A stretch of DNA of 64,000 bases, taken from Caenorhabditis elegans (Eukaryota > Nematoda > Chromadorea > Rhabditida > Rhabditidae). Shown here piece after piece: positions 11,217-21,065 of the stretch (its first letter is position 1; every line of letters starts with the position of its first letter). The stretch lies in NCBI RefSeq assembly GCF_000002985.6, contig NC_003284.9:16492001-16556000 (forward strand), in the 5' to 3' direction. Made by a program: the position numbers and the translations under genes. The notes under the pieces are model-generated. The model saw only the letters and a program-made list of their open reading frames with translations, was not told the DNA's origin and did not search any database.

Positions 11217-12083
11217 ACGCAAAAAAGACTTCGGGGTGGTATTGATACGGGTTGCCTGATAAGAGTAAAAATATATATGCCGAAGATATGTATCAAAAAG
11301 TACGTGTGTGTTCAATTTTGATATGGAATATTGTTTTACATAAGCTCAAAAACATATCTTTACAAAGCATGATTGCATATATTATTCTTGATTTAACATT
11401 ATTACATAACAGCAGAATCACATTTAAAAATGCACGTTTATTGTCACAAGATCACAATACGGAGTATTATGAGTACGAAACACAAGAGACTAAAAAAGTG
11501 ACATACATGGATCACGCATCATATCCGTTGCCATGGAGTCCGTTTGAAAGTTGAGCACATGTTTTATTATTTAATACCAGCCGTTCGCACGCGCTGAAGC
11601 GCGTGCTCCGACTGGCGTACTCAAAATTGAAATCAAATTCTAAATTTTCTAAGCCTTCTTTGCAGATGGAACGTTTTTTCCCTGGTTACCGGAAATTTTC
11701 GAGCAACATAAATATTATATAACTAAGTTCTGAGCAATTACAACTTAAAACCTCAAGTTTCCTGGAACTTTTTCTAAATTTCTTGAACGTATAATTTTCT
11801 CTATGTTCTTCAAATCATATGAAACATTTTCCGGTCCTTTCCGAAAGTTTTTGGCGAGCGTTTCTGAAAATTATAACAATTTTTGATATTTTTTTAAAAA
11901 TTATTGAAACTTCAGAATATTCTAGGAGTATCAAAACTTGAAGAAACACCGTCACGCGCAAATGCATACACTTTTTTCAACGCGCTGCGTGAAAATTCCT
12001 CTTGCGATTTCAAAGTTTTTTCCCGCCATTTCAGTGTCCAATGGAGCGCGGGGTCGAGCCAGAACCCCGTGTAGAACTTTGCA
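11217..12083. other. Gene-free stretch between the tRNA and the repeat arrays
   Basis: It holds one GC-rich hairpin (11577-11615) and otherwise AT-rich unique sequence. Around 11940-12080 there is a GC-richer patch (GAGCGCGGGGTCGAGCC) directly before the TTCTAGAA array that may be part of the same mobile unit. Confidence 0.45.
11577..11615. repeat. 39-bp GC-rich hairpin, second copy
   Basis: CCAGCCGTTCGCACGCGC and its near-complement GCGCGTGCTCCGACTGG flank a TGAA loop. Length and CCAG/CTGG ends match the hairpin at 7001-7039. Confidence 0.6.
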
Positions 12084-12745
12084 GAAGTTTCTTGAATTTT
12101 TCCACGAAATTGAACATTTCAGAATTTTATCGAATTTTTTAGAGAGTTCTGGAACATTGCAGACTTTTCCCGATTTTTCTAGAAAGTTCTGGAATATTCC
12201 AGAATTTTCTCGGATTTTCTAGAAAATTCTGGACCATTCCGGAATTTTCTCGAATTTTCTAGAAACTTCTGGATCATTCCAGAACTTTCTAGAATTTTCT
12301 AGAAAATTCTGGACCATTCCGGAATTTTCTCGAATTTTCTAGAAACTTCTGGATCATTCCAGAAATTTCTAGAATTTTCTAGAAAATTCTGGACCATTCC
12401 GGAATTTTCTCGAATTTTCTAGAAGTTCTAGAACATTGCCGACTTTTCCCGATTTTTCTAGAAAGTTCTGGAATATTCCAGAATTTTCCCGAATTTTCTA
12501 GAAAATTCTGGACCATTCCGGAATTTTCTCGAATTTTCTAGAAACTTCTGGAACATTGCAGACATTTCTCGATTTTTCTAGAAAGTTCTGGAATATTCCA
12601 GAGTTTTCCCGAATTTTCTAGAAAATTCTGGACCATTCCAGAACTTTCTAGAATTTTCTAGAAAATTCTGGACCATTCCGGAATTTTCTCGAATTTTCTA
12701 GAAACTTCTGGAACATTGCAGACATTTCTCGATTTTTCTCAGAAA
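12084..12745. repeat. Array of heat-shock-element-like TTCTAGAA repeats
   Basis: The tandem unit of roughly 40-60 bp is built from AGAAAATTCTGGACCATTCC and GGAATTTTCTCGAATTTTCT. Each unit contains inverted TTC/GAA triplets at 5-bp spacing, notably TTTTCTAGAAA, which is the HSF-binding nGAAnnTTCn pattern. I count more than ten TTCTAGAA sites. HSE arrays carried by Helitrons are established for C. elegans; whether this is such an element is inference. Confidence 0.75.
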
Positions 12746-13115
12746 TTGGAATTTCCCGCCAAAATATTTTTCACAAAAAATTTGAATTTCCCGCCAAAAT
12801 TTTTTCACTAAAAATTTTAATTTCCCGCCAAAAATTTTTCACTGAAAATTTTAGTTTCCCGCCAAAATATTTTTTCAGAAAATTTGAATTTCCCGCCAAA
12901 ATATTTTTCACAAAACATTTGAATTTCCCGCCAAAATTTTTTCACTAAAAACTTGAATTTCCCGCCAAAATATTTTTCACTAAAAATTTGAATTTCCCGC
13001 CAAAATTTTTTTTCCAAAAAATTAAATTTTCTGAGAAAAATATTTTTCTCAGTAAATTTGAATTTCCCGCCAAAATATTTTTCTCAGAAAATTTAAATTT
13101 CCCGCCAAAATTTTG
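12745..13115. repeat. Tandem repeat of GAATTTCCCGCCAAAA
   Basis: About nine copies of a roughly 40-bp unit, each with TTTCCCGCCAAAA followed by a T/A-rich spacer (TTTTTCACTAAAAA or TTTTCTCAGAAAA). It continues directly from the TTCTAGAA array and leads into the 15-bp minisatellite. Confidence 0.85.
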
Positions 13116-13460
13116 GGTTTCACCACGAAGGGTCTCACCACGAAGGGTCTCGCCACGAAGGGTCTCACCACGAAAGGTCTCGCCACGAAGGGTCTCACCA
13201 CGAAGGGTCTCACCACGAAGGGTCTCACCACGAAGGGTCTCGCCACAATGGGTTTCACCACGAAGGGTCTCGCCACAATGGGTCTCACCACGAAAGGTCT
13301 CACCACGAAGGGTCTCACCACGAAGGGTCTCACCACGAAGGGTCTCACCACGAAGGGTCTCACCACGAAGGGTCTCACCACGAAGGGTCTCACCACGAAG
13401 GGTCTCGCCACAATGGGTCTCACCACGAAAGGTCTCACCACGAAGGGTAACACCACGAGG
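13115..13460 (+). repeat. 15-bp minisatellite, about 23 units
   Basis: The unit is GGTCTCACCACGAAG with a minor variant GGTCTCGCCACAATG. Because 15 is a multiple of three and the unit lacks stops, long open frames run through it on both strands. They encode only pentapeptide repeats and are not genes. Confidence 0.95.
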
Positions 13461-13976
13461 GGATTTTTCATTTATTCTGTTAAATACTGTTGAAATTAAT
13501 TTTGATATTTTTGGGATCCAAAAATTAGGAAAATTGCACAAATGAATATGGGAATACTTTTTTGCGTACCTCACTTTCTTACTCATATTTTTGTCTTGTG
13601 GTTTCCATGGAATTTGCGGCTCTTCTCGTAATTTCTATACTATTAACAGGCATTATTTCGACTTGTCTCTGCTGATTTTATCGATTTTTTCTCGAGTGCA
13701 CAATTTATGACTGCACCTTCTGTGCAATTGGGCAATTGGATGACAGGAAAACAGTGACCTCTTTCTTGTATAACAGTTGTTGCGTTTTGATATGTAGTAT
13801 TTTTTGTTTTTTTTTTTAAAGATGTAATCAGATGTATATTGTTCATCACAAAATATAATCCATTCCAATTTCTAGTGAATTTTATGAAATGTTGTATATT
13901 TGAATTGATAACATTTTTAAATCCATTTTCTGTATAATAATTCTAAATTTTTTTCAGGAGACTCATTTCAGAAACC
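13461..13976. other. Intergenic, likely promoter of the F-box gene
   Basis: AT-rich unique sequence without exons. A TTTTTTTCAG acceptor at about 13949-13958, 18 bp before the ATG at 13977, could be a trans-splice (SL1) or 5'-UTR splice site. Confidence 0.45.
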
Positions 13977-15411
13977 ATGAACCTGGAAAATCTACCTTCA
14001 GTTGTCCATCGAAAACTGTTCAAAATGTTTGACGCATGTGATTTATTCTTTTTATCAATTACTTTTGGCAACATCAAAGAGACTATTCAAAAGATGAACT
14101 TGGACATTTCCGATATTGCAATGGACATGACTGCAAAAAGGAAATTGTTCTTGTTAAAGATTCAGTGCTCCTCAACCGGCAGGCAATATTTGTCATTCAC
14201 TACCAAAATCCCAAATGGCACAAAAAGACAAAAACCGGTGTATCTTAAAATTGGAGATTTGACGTTGAAATGCAGGTATGATTTTTAATTAATTTGTTTC
14301 TTCAGCTGAAATATTGAATTGACAAAATTGTTGCTTTTTTCTCGGGGCATTTCTTTTTTTTATTGGAGATAACATGAAAATAGTCTTTAATATTTTTGGG
14401 GAGCGTGTTAAAGCATTGAAAAGGGGAGAAGTGGCATATAAATATTTTCAGTCTAAATTTTAGTATTATTTTAAGTCACACGTAAAAATACCTTAAAGTG
14501 GTTTCAATTATTAGATCTTCGGTAGTAATTTTGAATAATTTCATCAGACGGACTTCAACTACCTTTTCAGAATATTCTTCCCTGTGCAGCCAGAAGACCC
14601 AACCGTAATTTTTCTCAACAAGAAGTATGGGCCCATTTTGATAACATCCGTTATCCCATATCTTTGTGACCTTTTTGATACTCAGAGCGTGACATATCGT
14701 TTGAGTTACAAAAAATTCAAACGTTTTCCTACAATAACCACTGCCAGAGGAGTAGTTCTTCAAGATAAACATATCACATATAAAAGGGTTTTAACTTTGC
14801 TTTGTCGCATCAAAGTTACAAAATTCCTGCTATTACCTACACTTCAAAGGCGACCATCAGTCGGTTATTCTCCATTTTCGAAGTGTCAAATTTGTACGTG
14901 ACAAACGCTAGTTGGGTGACTTCGCGTCACTTGTTGATTTTTACTGGAAGGCATGCACTTTTTATGAATTCGTCGTTGAATAATAATGACGTCAGGCACT
15001 TTTTGATGAGCTGGATGGCGTGCACCGAATCACGATTAGAAACCATGATTGTTCACTCGTCAGGCCCATATTTCAATAAAACTGCAATTATGAAACGAAT
15101 CAAATCAACCAAGTGGAACCCTGAGCAGAGGGAACGGCGATACGTATACAATGCAGAGTGAGTCAAAATTTGAAAAAAAAAGTATATTCTCTATTAGTGC
15201 TGCATGCAGCACAAATTTTGGAACACCTGTTCTTAATCGGGTGTTCATTGAGATTGTGTCAAAGCTATTGAGGTAACTTTTGCAAAAAAAAGCAGTGGGC
15301 CACACTAATAGAGACTGCAGCACAAAACGTTGGAATGGAAGGCTTTTCAGGTCTACGCCCACGCCTGAGCATAAGCCGAAGCCTAAGCCGAAGCCTGAGC
15401 CAAAGTACTAA
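13977..15411 (+). CDS. F-box protein with F-box-associated (FBA-type) domain, about 303 aa
   Basis: Exons: 13977-14275, 14571-14751, 14787-15157, 15351-15411, phase-consistent and totalling 912 nt. The N-terminus LPSVVHRKLFKMFDACDLFFLS is an F-box, expected to bind a Skp1-related (SKR) adaptor in an SCF ubiquitin ligase. The C-terminal half (ASWVTSRHLLIF ... NNNDVRHFLMSWM ... SRLETMIV) matches the substrate-side FBA_2 domain of nematode fbxb genes. The last exon encodes a Lys-Pro tail ending KPKPKPEPKY. Such genes form large, fast-evolving families in Caenorhabditis. The oddity is that the junction 14752-14786 requires a 35-nt intron with a weak acceptor (ATAAAAG). An alternative is a longer intron ending at a TTCAAAG acceptor near 14850, or a frameshift that would make this a pseudogene. 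Confidence 0.75.
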
Positions 15412-15845
15412 TCTAGGCAGAGCTTTAATATAATGTATGGTTTGCAAAAGTTGCAAAAGTTGCTAAACGTAGAAAAATAGGAAAATTAGCTCCTTGTAGG
15501 TTTTTTTTGTTCTCAGTCACATTAAAGGGAGGCGCATATATGCGAAATGGGAATGCCGCGCGTTTAGTCTTCATTTTTAGCAGTTTCTGTGTAAAATCGC
15601 GTAGATCAAATGTAGATCACAAAATATTTCTCTCGTATTTCGTATATCTTTTGCTTTTTCACAAATTAATTGTGATTTACGCGTGATCTATTCCGCATAA
15701 ATGCGCCTCCCTTTAAAGTCGTAGTAAAACAAATCGTAGTAAAACGTAGTAAAACATTTTTGTAGTAAAACAAAAAGTGGTAAAACAAATGCACTTTATC
15801 ATTTCAATAAACTCTGTCATAACTTCTATTAGGCTGGGCAACTGT
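15412..15845. other. Short intergenic region upstream of an interrupted tRNA
   Basis: No gene is seen. About 15525-15715 contains an inverted repeat with ends TTAAAGGGAGGCGCATATATG and CATAAATGCGCCTCCCTTTAA and the central words GCGTAGATC / GCGTGATCTA, a MITE-like foldback. The final 45 bp before the tRNA resemble the flank before the tRNA at 31344, so this tRNA belongs to the same paralogous set. Confidence 0.6.
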
Positions 15846-15876
15846 GCCTCGATAGCTCAGTTGGGAGAGCGTACGA

Positions 15877-15890
15877 CACAGGTGATTCGC
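15877..15890 (+). repeat. Left terminal inverted repeat of the 5.1-kb element
   Basis: CACAGGTGATTCGC, exact inverse complement of 21007-21020. Confidence 0.95.
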
Positions 15891-16125
15891 GAGTACGAGT
15901 TTTATGCTTCATCCGAAGTTCGCGCGTGCTTCGAATGGGTACTTGAAAACATAAGCAAAAATGGAGCAAAATGCTCGTCTTTGCGAACAAACTCGAGCAT
16001 AAAGGGCACATTGCGAAAACAATTTATGCTTCCTTTTTTCACTTATTTCAGCTGGAAAATTTTCAAATTTAACTTCAGTTCTCAATAAAATTTATTTAGG
16101 AAAAATTTCAAAAAATGCAAAAAAA

Positions 16126-17294
16126 TTAGATTTTTTCGGGATTTTCCCTCGATCCGCTGTCTCTGCTGCACTCGGTTGCTCTGTAGATGCATTTCCGTGG
16201 CGTTTTCGATTGGCTAATCTGAAATTAAATACATTTTGTTTGAGAAATTTGTTTCGTTTGCGAAAAGTACAATATGAACTGAAAAGTTAAAGGTGGAGTT
16301 AAGAGATTTTGCCATGAATGATAGAAAATGGAATGTAATAATCGAAAAACTGTGAAAATTGGATAACGTTTTTTTAATTTTTTTCCAATTTTGCAAAAAT
16401 AAAAGAAACTTCTGAATTAAATTTGAATTCCCGCCCAATTGAGTGGTTTAGTTTCGAAATTTTTGCGTTTTCTGGCTTAATTCATCAGCTTTTGTTGATT
16501 TTTTCTTTTATATTCGATTTCTTCCTTCCGAGTTATCAAGTTTTCTTTACGAAAAAATATGTTTAAAAACTGACAAACGGTATCTAAACTCAATTATTAA
16601 GCAAAAAATCAAGAAAACATATAAATTTAGCCAGCAAACGCAAAGATCTCAAATAAAGTTATTTATTTGCGCGAGAAATTAAATTTAATTCATCCGTTTC
16701 TTTTATTTTTGTAAAATTGAAAACATTATTCAAGTTTTTTCCAATTATTCAAAGTAATATTCAATCTTTATCGTCTATTTTCTATCTTTGAAACCAAAAT
16801 CCCACATCGACTCTACTCCACCCTTGAACTCCACGAAAATGGAGGTATTTTTGTTTGAACTTTTTAAAAAATGGATACTTAAAAAAAAATTATATACCTT
16901 GGATCCTTTTCGGAGTATCCTCGTCATTCTTATCGATTCGAAAACTTCTCGAATTGTAGTTTTTGGAGTCCAGGGCGTAGTCTTCTGATTGATGCTGAAA
17001 TTATCTGAATCACATAAGAGAAGCATTATGAAAATTATCGGTTTTTCACATACTTTTTCAAAGAAACATGTATTTCTAAAACGAATTCATCAATAACTCT
17101 CAAAGTTTGCTTTTTTTGTGAAAATTTAACTTATCTTTGCTTGATCTTTCCCAGTGGACTTACCGGAAAAGAATTTTTTATTGAATAAGATTATGGAATA
17201 AGAAACTCACTTTAAATAAGAGTCGATTTGTTGAAATTCCGTGGATTTTTGTCGATTCGCATCCGACGCTTCTTGGCGCTAATCGCTCAATTTT
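16126..17294 (-). CDS. Possible small multi-exon gene inside the 5.1-kb element (minus strand)
   Basis: Not recognised. Three minus-strand segments have good splice borders and open frames: 17211-17294 (TTTTCAG before, GTGAGT after; KIERLAPRSVGCESTK...), 16898-16994 (ATTTCAG before, GTATAT after; HQSEDYALDSKNYNSRSF...) and terminal 16126-16218 (AATTTCAG before, stop TAA; ISQSKTPRKCIYRATECS...). An exon using 16860-16800 may lie between the last two. The start exon is uncertain; ATG near 17411 is a candidate. The codon use and borders look like true exons, but joining phases are not all resolved. The product would be basic and Ser-rich. It may be a remnant of an element-encoded protein or a captured host fragment. 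Confidence 0.35.
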
Positions 17295-17985
17295 CTGAAA
17301 AGCTAATATTTGTACGGTCACAAGTCACATTTAAAGCTAAAATATTACCGTTTTTTTTAAGAAATCCTTGAAAACTGAAGCGAATTTCCAATATCGCTGT
17401 GTTCATCCATCGTCTCAGCGCTGCTCGACACGGCGGTCGGTGACTGTTCGGCAATCTTAAATTTTTGAATTATTTTAACATTTATAAGAATTTAAATAAC
17501 AACAAAGTATAATTTCTTGTGTTAACTTGCGAAAAACAGTTGAAAAATTGAGAAAAAGAACGAACATCCGATTTTCATAACAAAAACTTCGATAATTGCG
17601 AAAGAATGGCCGAATAGTACGAATTTCATGATAAATATGAGAAAACTTAAAATTATCGACATTTTTTGTCATGAAAATCGCATAAAATACGAGCGAAATT
17701 GTTTTAAAACATTGAAAAAAGATGAGAAAACGGAAAAATCGTTTAAAAAAATGAATCTGTAAACAACGCGCACCCCGTAATATCGGAGTATCGTTGCCTC
17801 TTTCGCTTGTAAATCGCAGAGTCAATGTTAAAAGCTAGTTCTATACTCTAAAATAAGTGCAACTTGCTCATAAAAATATACAGAAACAATACATTTTAGT
17901 TATTCCCACAATATCAAAGAAGTTCTTGAAAAATTTTTCAAAAAAAGACGTTTTTTCGGTAGAATTTCCAATTTTGAAATTCGAA

Positions 17986-20746
17986 TCATAAGGGTCCCCC
18001 CTTATGGTTGAAAACATTTTCCACCTAAAATTTTTTAGAGAAAATTTTTCAAAAAGTGTTTAGATTTATAGAAAAAAGACAAATTTGTTAGTTTCCACAA
18101 GTCTGAACATTCATATTACATTTTCAGTCGAACAAACATCTAAATTAGAGTTGATTGAGCATATAACAGTCTTACTTTCAGAGACTTATAATTTGGTTGG
18201 CGTTTGAATTAATAGAATGTGGTCAACTAAAGAGTTGTTGACAATAATACAAAGAACATTTTGTCAGTTGGTATCTTTTTGTTATCTTTAGTGACTGTGG
18301 AGATGTGAGCCCCAAAAGATGACCAAAATATTCTAGATCTGTTCTCAACTATATCTCGGTTCTCGATATAGATGAAAAGATGCTTATAATAATGAAAACG
18401 TTCATTGTGTTAAGCTTGACAAGGTTGTAGTTGATGACTTTTTGATACCTCGCCTCTAAAATGAGATGCATATGTTTTAAGAAAGCAGGTTTTATTGTTC
18501 AGAGCCCCAAGAAATGTCGGTTTGACATCGAAAGCACCTAATTTGACAAGAAAATGTATAGAGACAACAAAGTAAGCATATTTATACAATTTCTTATAAA
18601 TATTTGATAATTTTTGAAAAAAAAAAATTTTGATTTTTTCGAAAAGAAAATTCAAAGTTGAAAATATGAAAAACTTATGAAAAACTTTAAATTTTTTTCA
18701 AAATTTTTTTTTGAAAATTGTTCAAAACTTGATTGCATCTTATAAAGAAATGCAAAATTTGCGGTTTTTTTTAGTTTGGATGTTCAGAGCACGACTTCAG
18801 ATAAAAATCTGAGGTAAAGTAGAATTTCTATGCTCAAAAAACGTATTCACTTCAGATGCTTATATCTCCGTGGAAAAAATTTTTATAATTAAGTGATTAA
18901 CTACAAAGTTGTTTATTTTAATTTAGAGAACAATTTTGCAGTTGACCGTTTGTTGCCAAAAAAATTGTTGGTTGAGATATGAACGGAAAGAGAAGAAGAA
19001 AATACAAGCATAAAGGTGCCCAACTTTACACAACTTTATCTCGACCAAAAAATTTTTTGACAAAAACCGGTCAACTACAAAGTTGTTTTTTAAATTAGGA
19101 TAAACAACTTTGTAGTTAATCACTTGATCATGAAAATTTTTTCCGCGGAGATATAAGCATCCGAAGTCAATACGTTTTTTGAGCATAGTGGTTCTATTAT
19201 ACCTCAATTTTGCATCTCAAACTTGTTTTTGAATATTCAAATGGAAGAAACATCACATTTTGACGGTTCTATAACATCTGGTCAGTTTTTAGAAAGTTTT
19301 CGAAAAACATTTTTTTTCGATATTTTGAAAAAAAAATCCAAAGGGTATGAAATTATGAAATGAACCTTATGAAAATTTTAAAAAATTTTTTCGAAATTTT
19401 TTTTCTTAAAACTTCTCAAATTTTTATTAGATGTTATACAAAATTGCAATATTTGTTGTCTTTTTGAGTTTGGATGTTCAGCACACAAGCTTAGACAAAA
19501 ACCGGAGGTATAGTAGAACTCTTATGTTTAAAAATCGCATTCACTTTGTATGCTTATATCTTAGTGGAAAAAATTTTTATGGCAAAGTAATCAACTACAA
19601 AGTTGTTTATCTTAATCAAAAATACAACTTTGTAGTTGATCATTTTTTATCAAAAAAATTGGTGGTTGAGATAAAGTTGTGAGAAGTGCCGCAACTTCAT
19701 GCTTGTATTTTCTTTCTCTTTCTCTCTGTATATCTCAACCACCGAATTTTTTGATAAAAAACAATTAACTACAAAGTTGTACTTTAACTCAAGATAAACA
19801 ACTTTGTAGTTAATCACTTTGTCATAATAATTTTTTCCACGGAGATATAAGCATTCGAAGTGAATGCCTTTTTTGAACTTAGAGGTTCTACTAAGCCTCA
19901 GGTGTTCGTCTGAAATCGTGTTCTGAATGTTCAAACTGAAAAAAAACAACCGACATTGCATTTTTCTGAAAGATCTGATCGTATTTTGAAAAGTTTTCAA
20001 AAAACAATTTCGTACAAATTTTTGAAAATGTTCATAAGGGGGGACCCTTATAATTTTCAAAGCGGATCATAAGGGGGGACCCTTATGAATTTCAAAAATC
20101 CAAAAAAATTTTTTTTTGAAAACTTGCTTTTAAATCATTAGATACAGTAGTAAATGATATTTACTCTATTTGTGTCAATTTAAACGTTAGGCAGAAAATT
20201 TTTAGCTGAGAAAACGATTATTCCTTGTAGGGTTCAAAAAATAGTATAGGTTTTTGAAGCTGTGAGCATCCTTGGGCATACAAGATATCAAAAAACGATC
20301 AACTACAAATTTGTTTAGCTAGTTATGGAAAACGTTTTAAAAATAAAAAATGTTTCCTATATGTGTAATGTGCCAAAATATGGCTTGTCGAAGTCAGTGC
20401 TGTTTTGCTCTTACTCAACTGTGTCCACCTTCTCGAACATGCAAGATAGAAAAATATGGTCAACTAATAACTTGTTGTTCAGTTCATTTCTAACAACTTT
20501 TCAGTTGAAGAAAGTTTTGTATTTCACGTCTCAAGGAAGTTAGGAGCTCTCAAACATACTATGTTTCAATGACCCAACTCTAGACTTTCCATGATTTCTT
20601 GGCTGAACATTCATTGTGAACTCTCACACTTGTAGAAAATATCAAACTGATCAGTTTCTACACGTGCAACATGTTTTCGAAAAAATTTTCAAAACAAAAA
20701 AATTTCATCAAAAATTTTATATCATAAGGGGGGACCCTTATGATTT
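17986..20746. repeat. Nested 2.8-kb foldback element with ATAAGGGTCCCCCCTTAT palindromes
   Basis: The palindrome CATAAGGGTCCCCCCTTATG occurs at about 17988 and inverted copies occur at about 20034, 20069 and 20723. Between them, blocks with CAACTACAAAGTTGTTTA and GGAGATATAAGCAT are repeated in both orientations (18850-18910, 19070-19150, 19570-19640, 19770-19850). The order left-to-right is mirrored right-to-left around about 19.3 kb, so the segment could form a very long hairpin. The ORFs inside are byproducts of the repeats. Confidence 0.7.
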
Positions 20747-21006
20747 TCGAAATCTGACAAGTTCCTTCTAAATCGAGAGTTTTGTTTTTCAAAAACGTTA
20801 GTATCAGCAAAAAAACAGTCAATAAACAGAGAACTCAAACAAAAATAGCTTTAAACTAACTGAAATGAGCACTTTAGTGATGGGAATAACGGCCAAACAA
20901 AATGCGCACATTGCGAGCGTTCGCATTGTGCCCTTTATGCTTGCCACTGTGGCGCACATTTTCGCAAACACGAGCATTGTGTGCGTCGAAGCATTTTGCT
21001 TACACT

Positions 21007-21020
21007 GCGAATCACCTGTG
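21007..21020 (-). repeat. Right terminal inverted repeat of the 5.1-kb element
   Basis: GCGAATCACCTGTG, followed directly by the CGA duplication and the tRNA 3' part. Confidence 0.95.
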
Positions 21021-21065
21021 CGACTGAAGATCGTAAAGTCACCAGTTCGATCCTGGTTCGGGGCA

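Larger units (their letters stand above)
15877..21020. mobile_element. 5.14-kb CACTA-like DNA transposon inserted in tRNA-Phe, probably non-autonomous
   Basis: It begins CACAGGTGATTCGC and ends with the exact inverse GCGAATCACCTGTG, flanked by CGA on both sides. Subterminal words recur in inverse orientation: GCATAAAGGGCACATTGCGAA on the left and TTCGCATTGTGCCCTTTATGC on the right. CAC-ends plus a 2-3 bp duplication fit the CACTA/CMC superfamily. No transposase is recognisable inside. The interior has a possible small minus-strand gene (16126-17294) and a nested foldback (about 17986-20746). It is related at its ends to the larger element at 22407-30778, which could supply transposase in trans. 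Confidence 0.85.
15846..21065 (+). pseudogene. tRNA-Phe (GAA) split by a transposon in the anticodon stem
   Basis: The 5' part is 15846-15876 (31 nt, ending GAGCGTACGA). The 3' part resumes at 21024-21065 after a 3-bp duplication CGA (21021-21023). Joining 31 + 42 nt gives a 73-nt tRNA-Phe identical to the intact copies except GTAAAGTC for GTAAGGTC at 21032-21039. The gene cannot make a functional tRNA while the 5.1-kb insert is present; the substitution suggests it has begun to decay. Upstream flank shares CATTTCAATAAA and ATTAGG words with the tRNA at 31344. Confidence 0.93.

Noticed and set aside
13115-13460. Possible CRISPR-like array
   Set aside because: Units are contiguous 15-mers without spacers, in a eukaryotic genome; it is a minisatellite.
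12817-13586. Long open frames on both strands (up to 213 aa)
   Set aside because: They follow from a stop-free 15-bp repeat and the CCCGCCAAAA repeat; the peptides are pure pentamer repeats and no splice or start context supports a gene.
15839-16088. Open frame of 103 aa spanning the tRNA and transposon junction
   Set aside because: It starts in flank, runs through a tRNA gene and the inverted terminal repeat; fortuitous.
18410-20060. Several 80-136 aa frames with repeated peptide CLYLRGKNFYDKVINYKVVY
   Set aside because: The repeated peptide is the translation of the CAACTACAAAGTTG foldback blocks and occurs on both strands; no start or splice logic.
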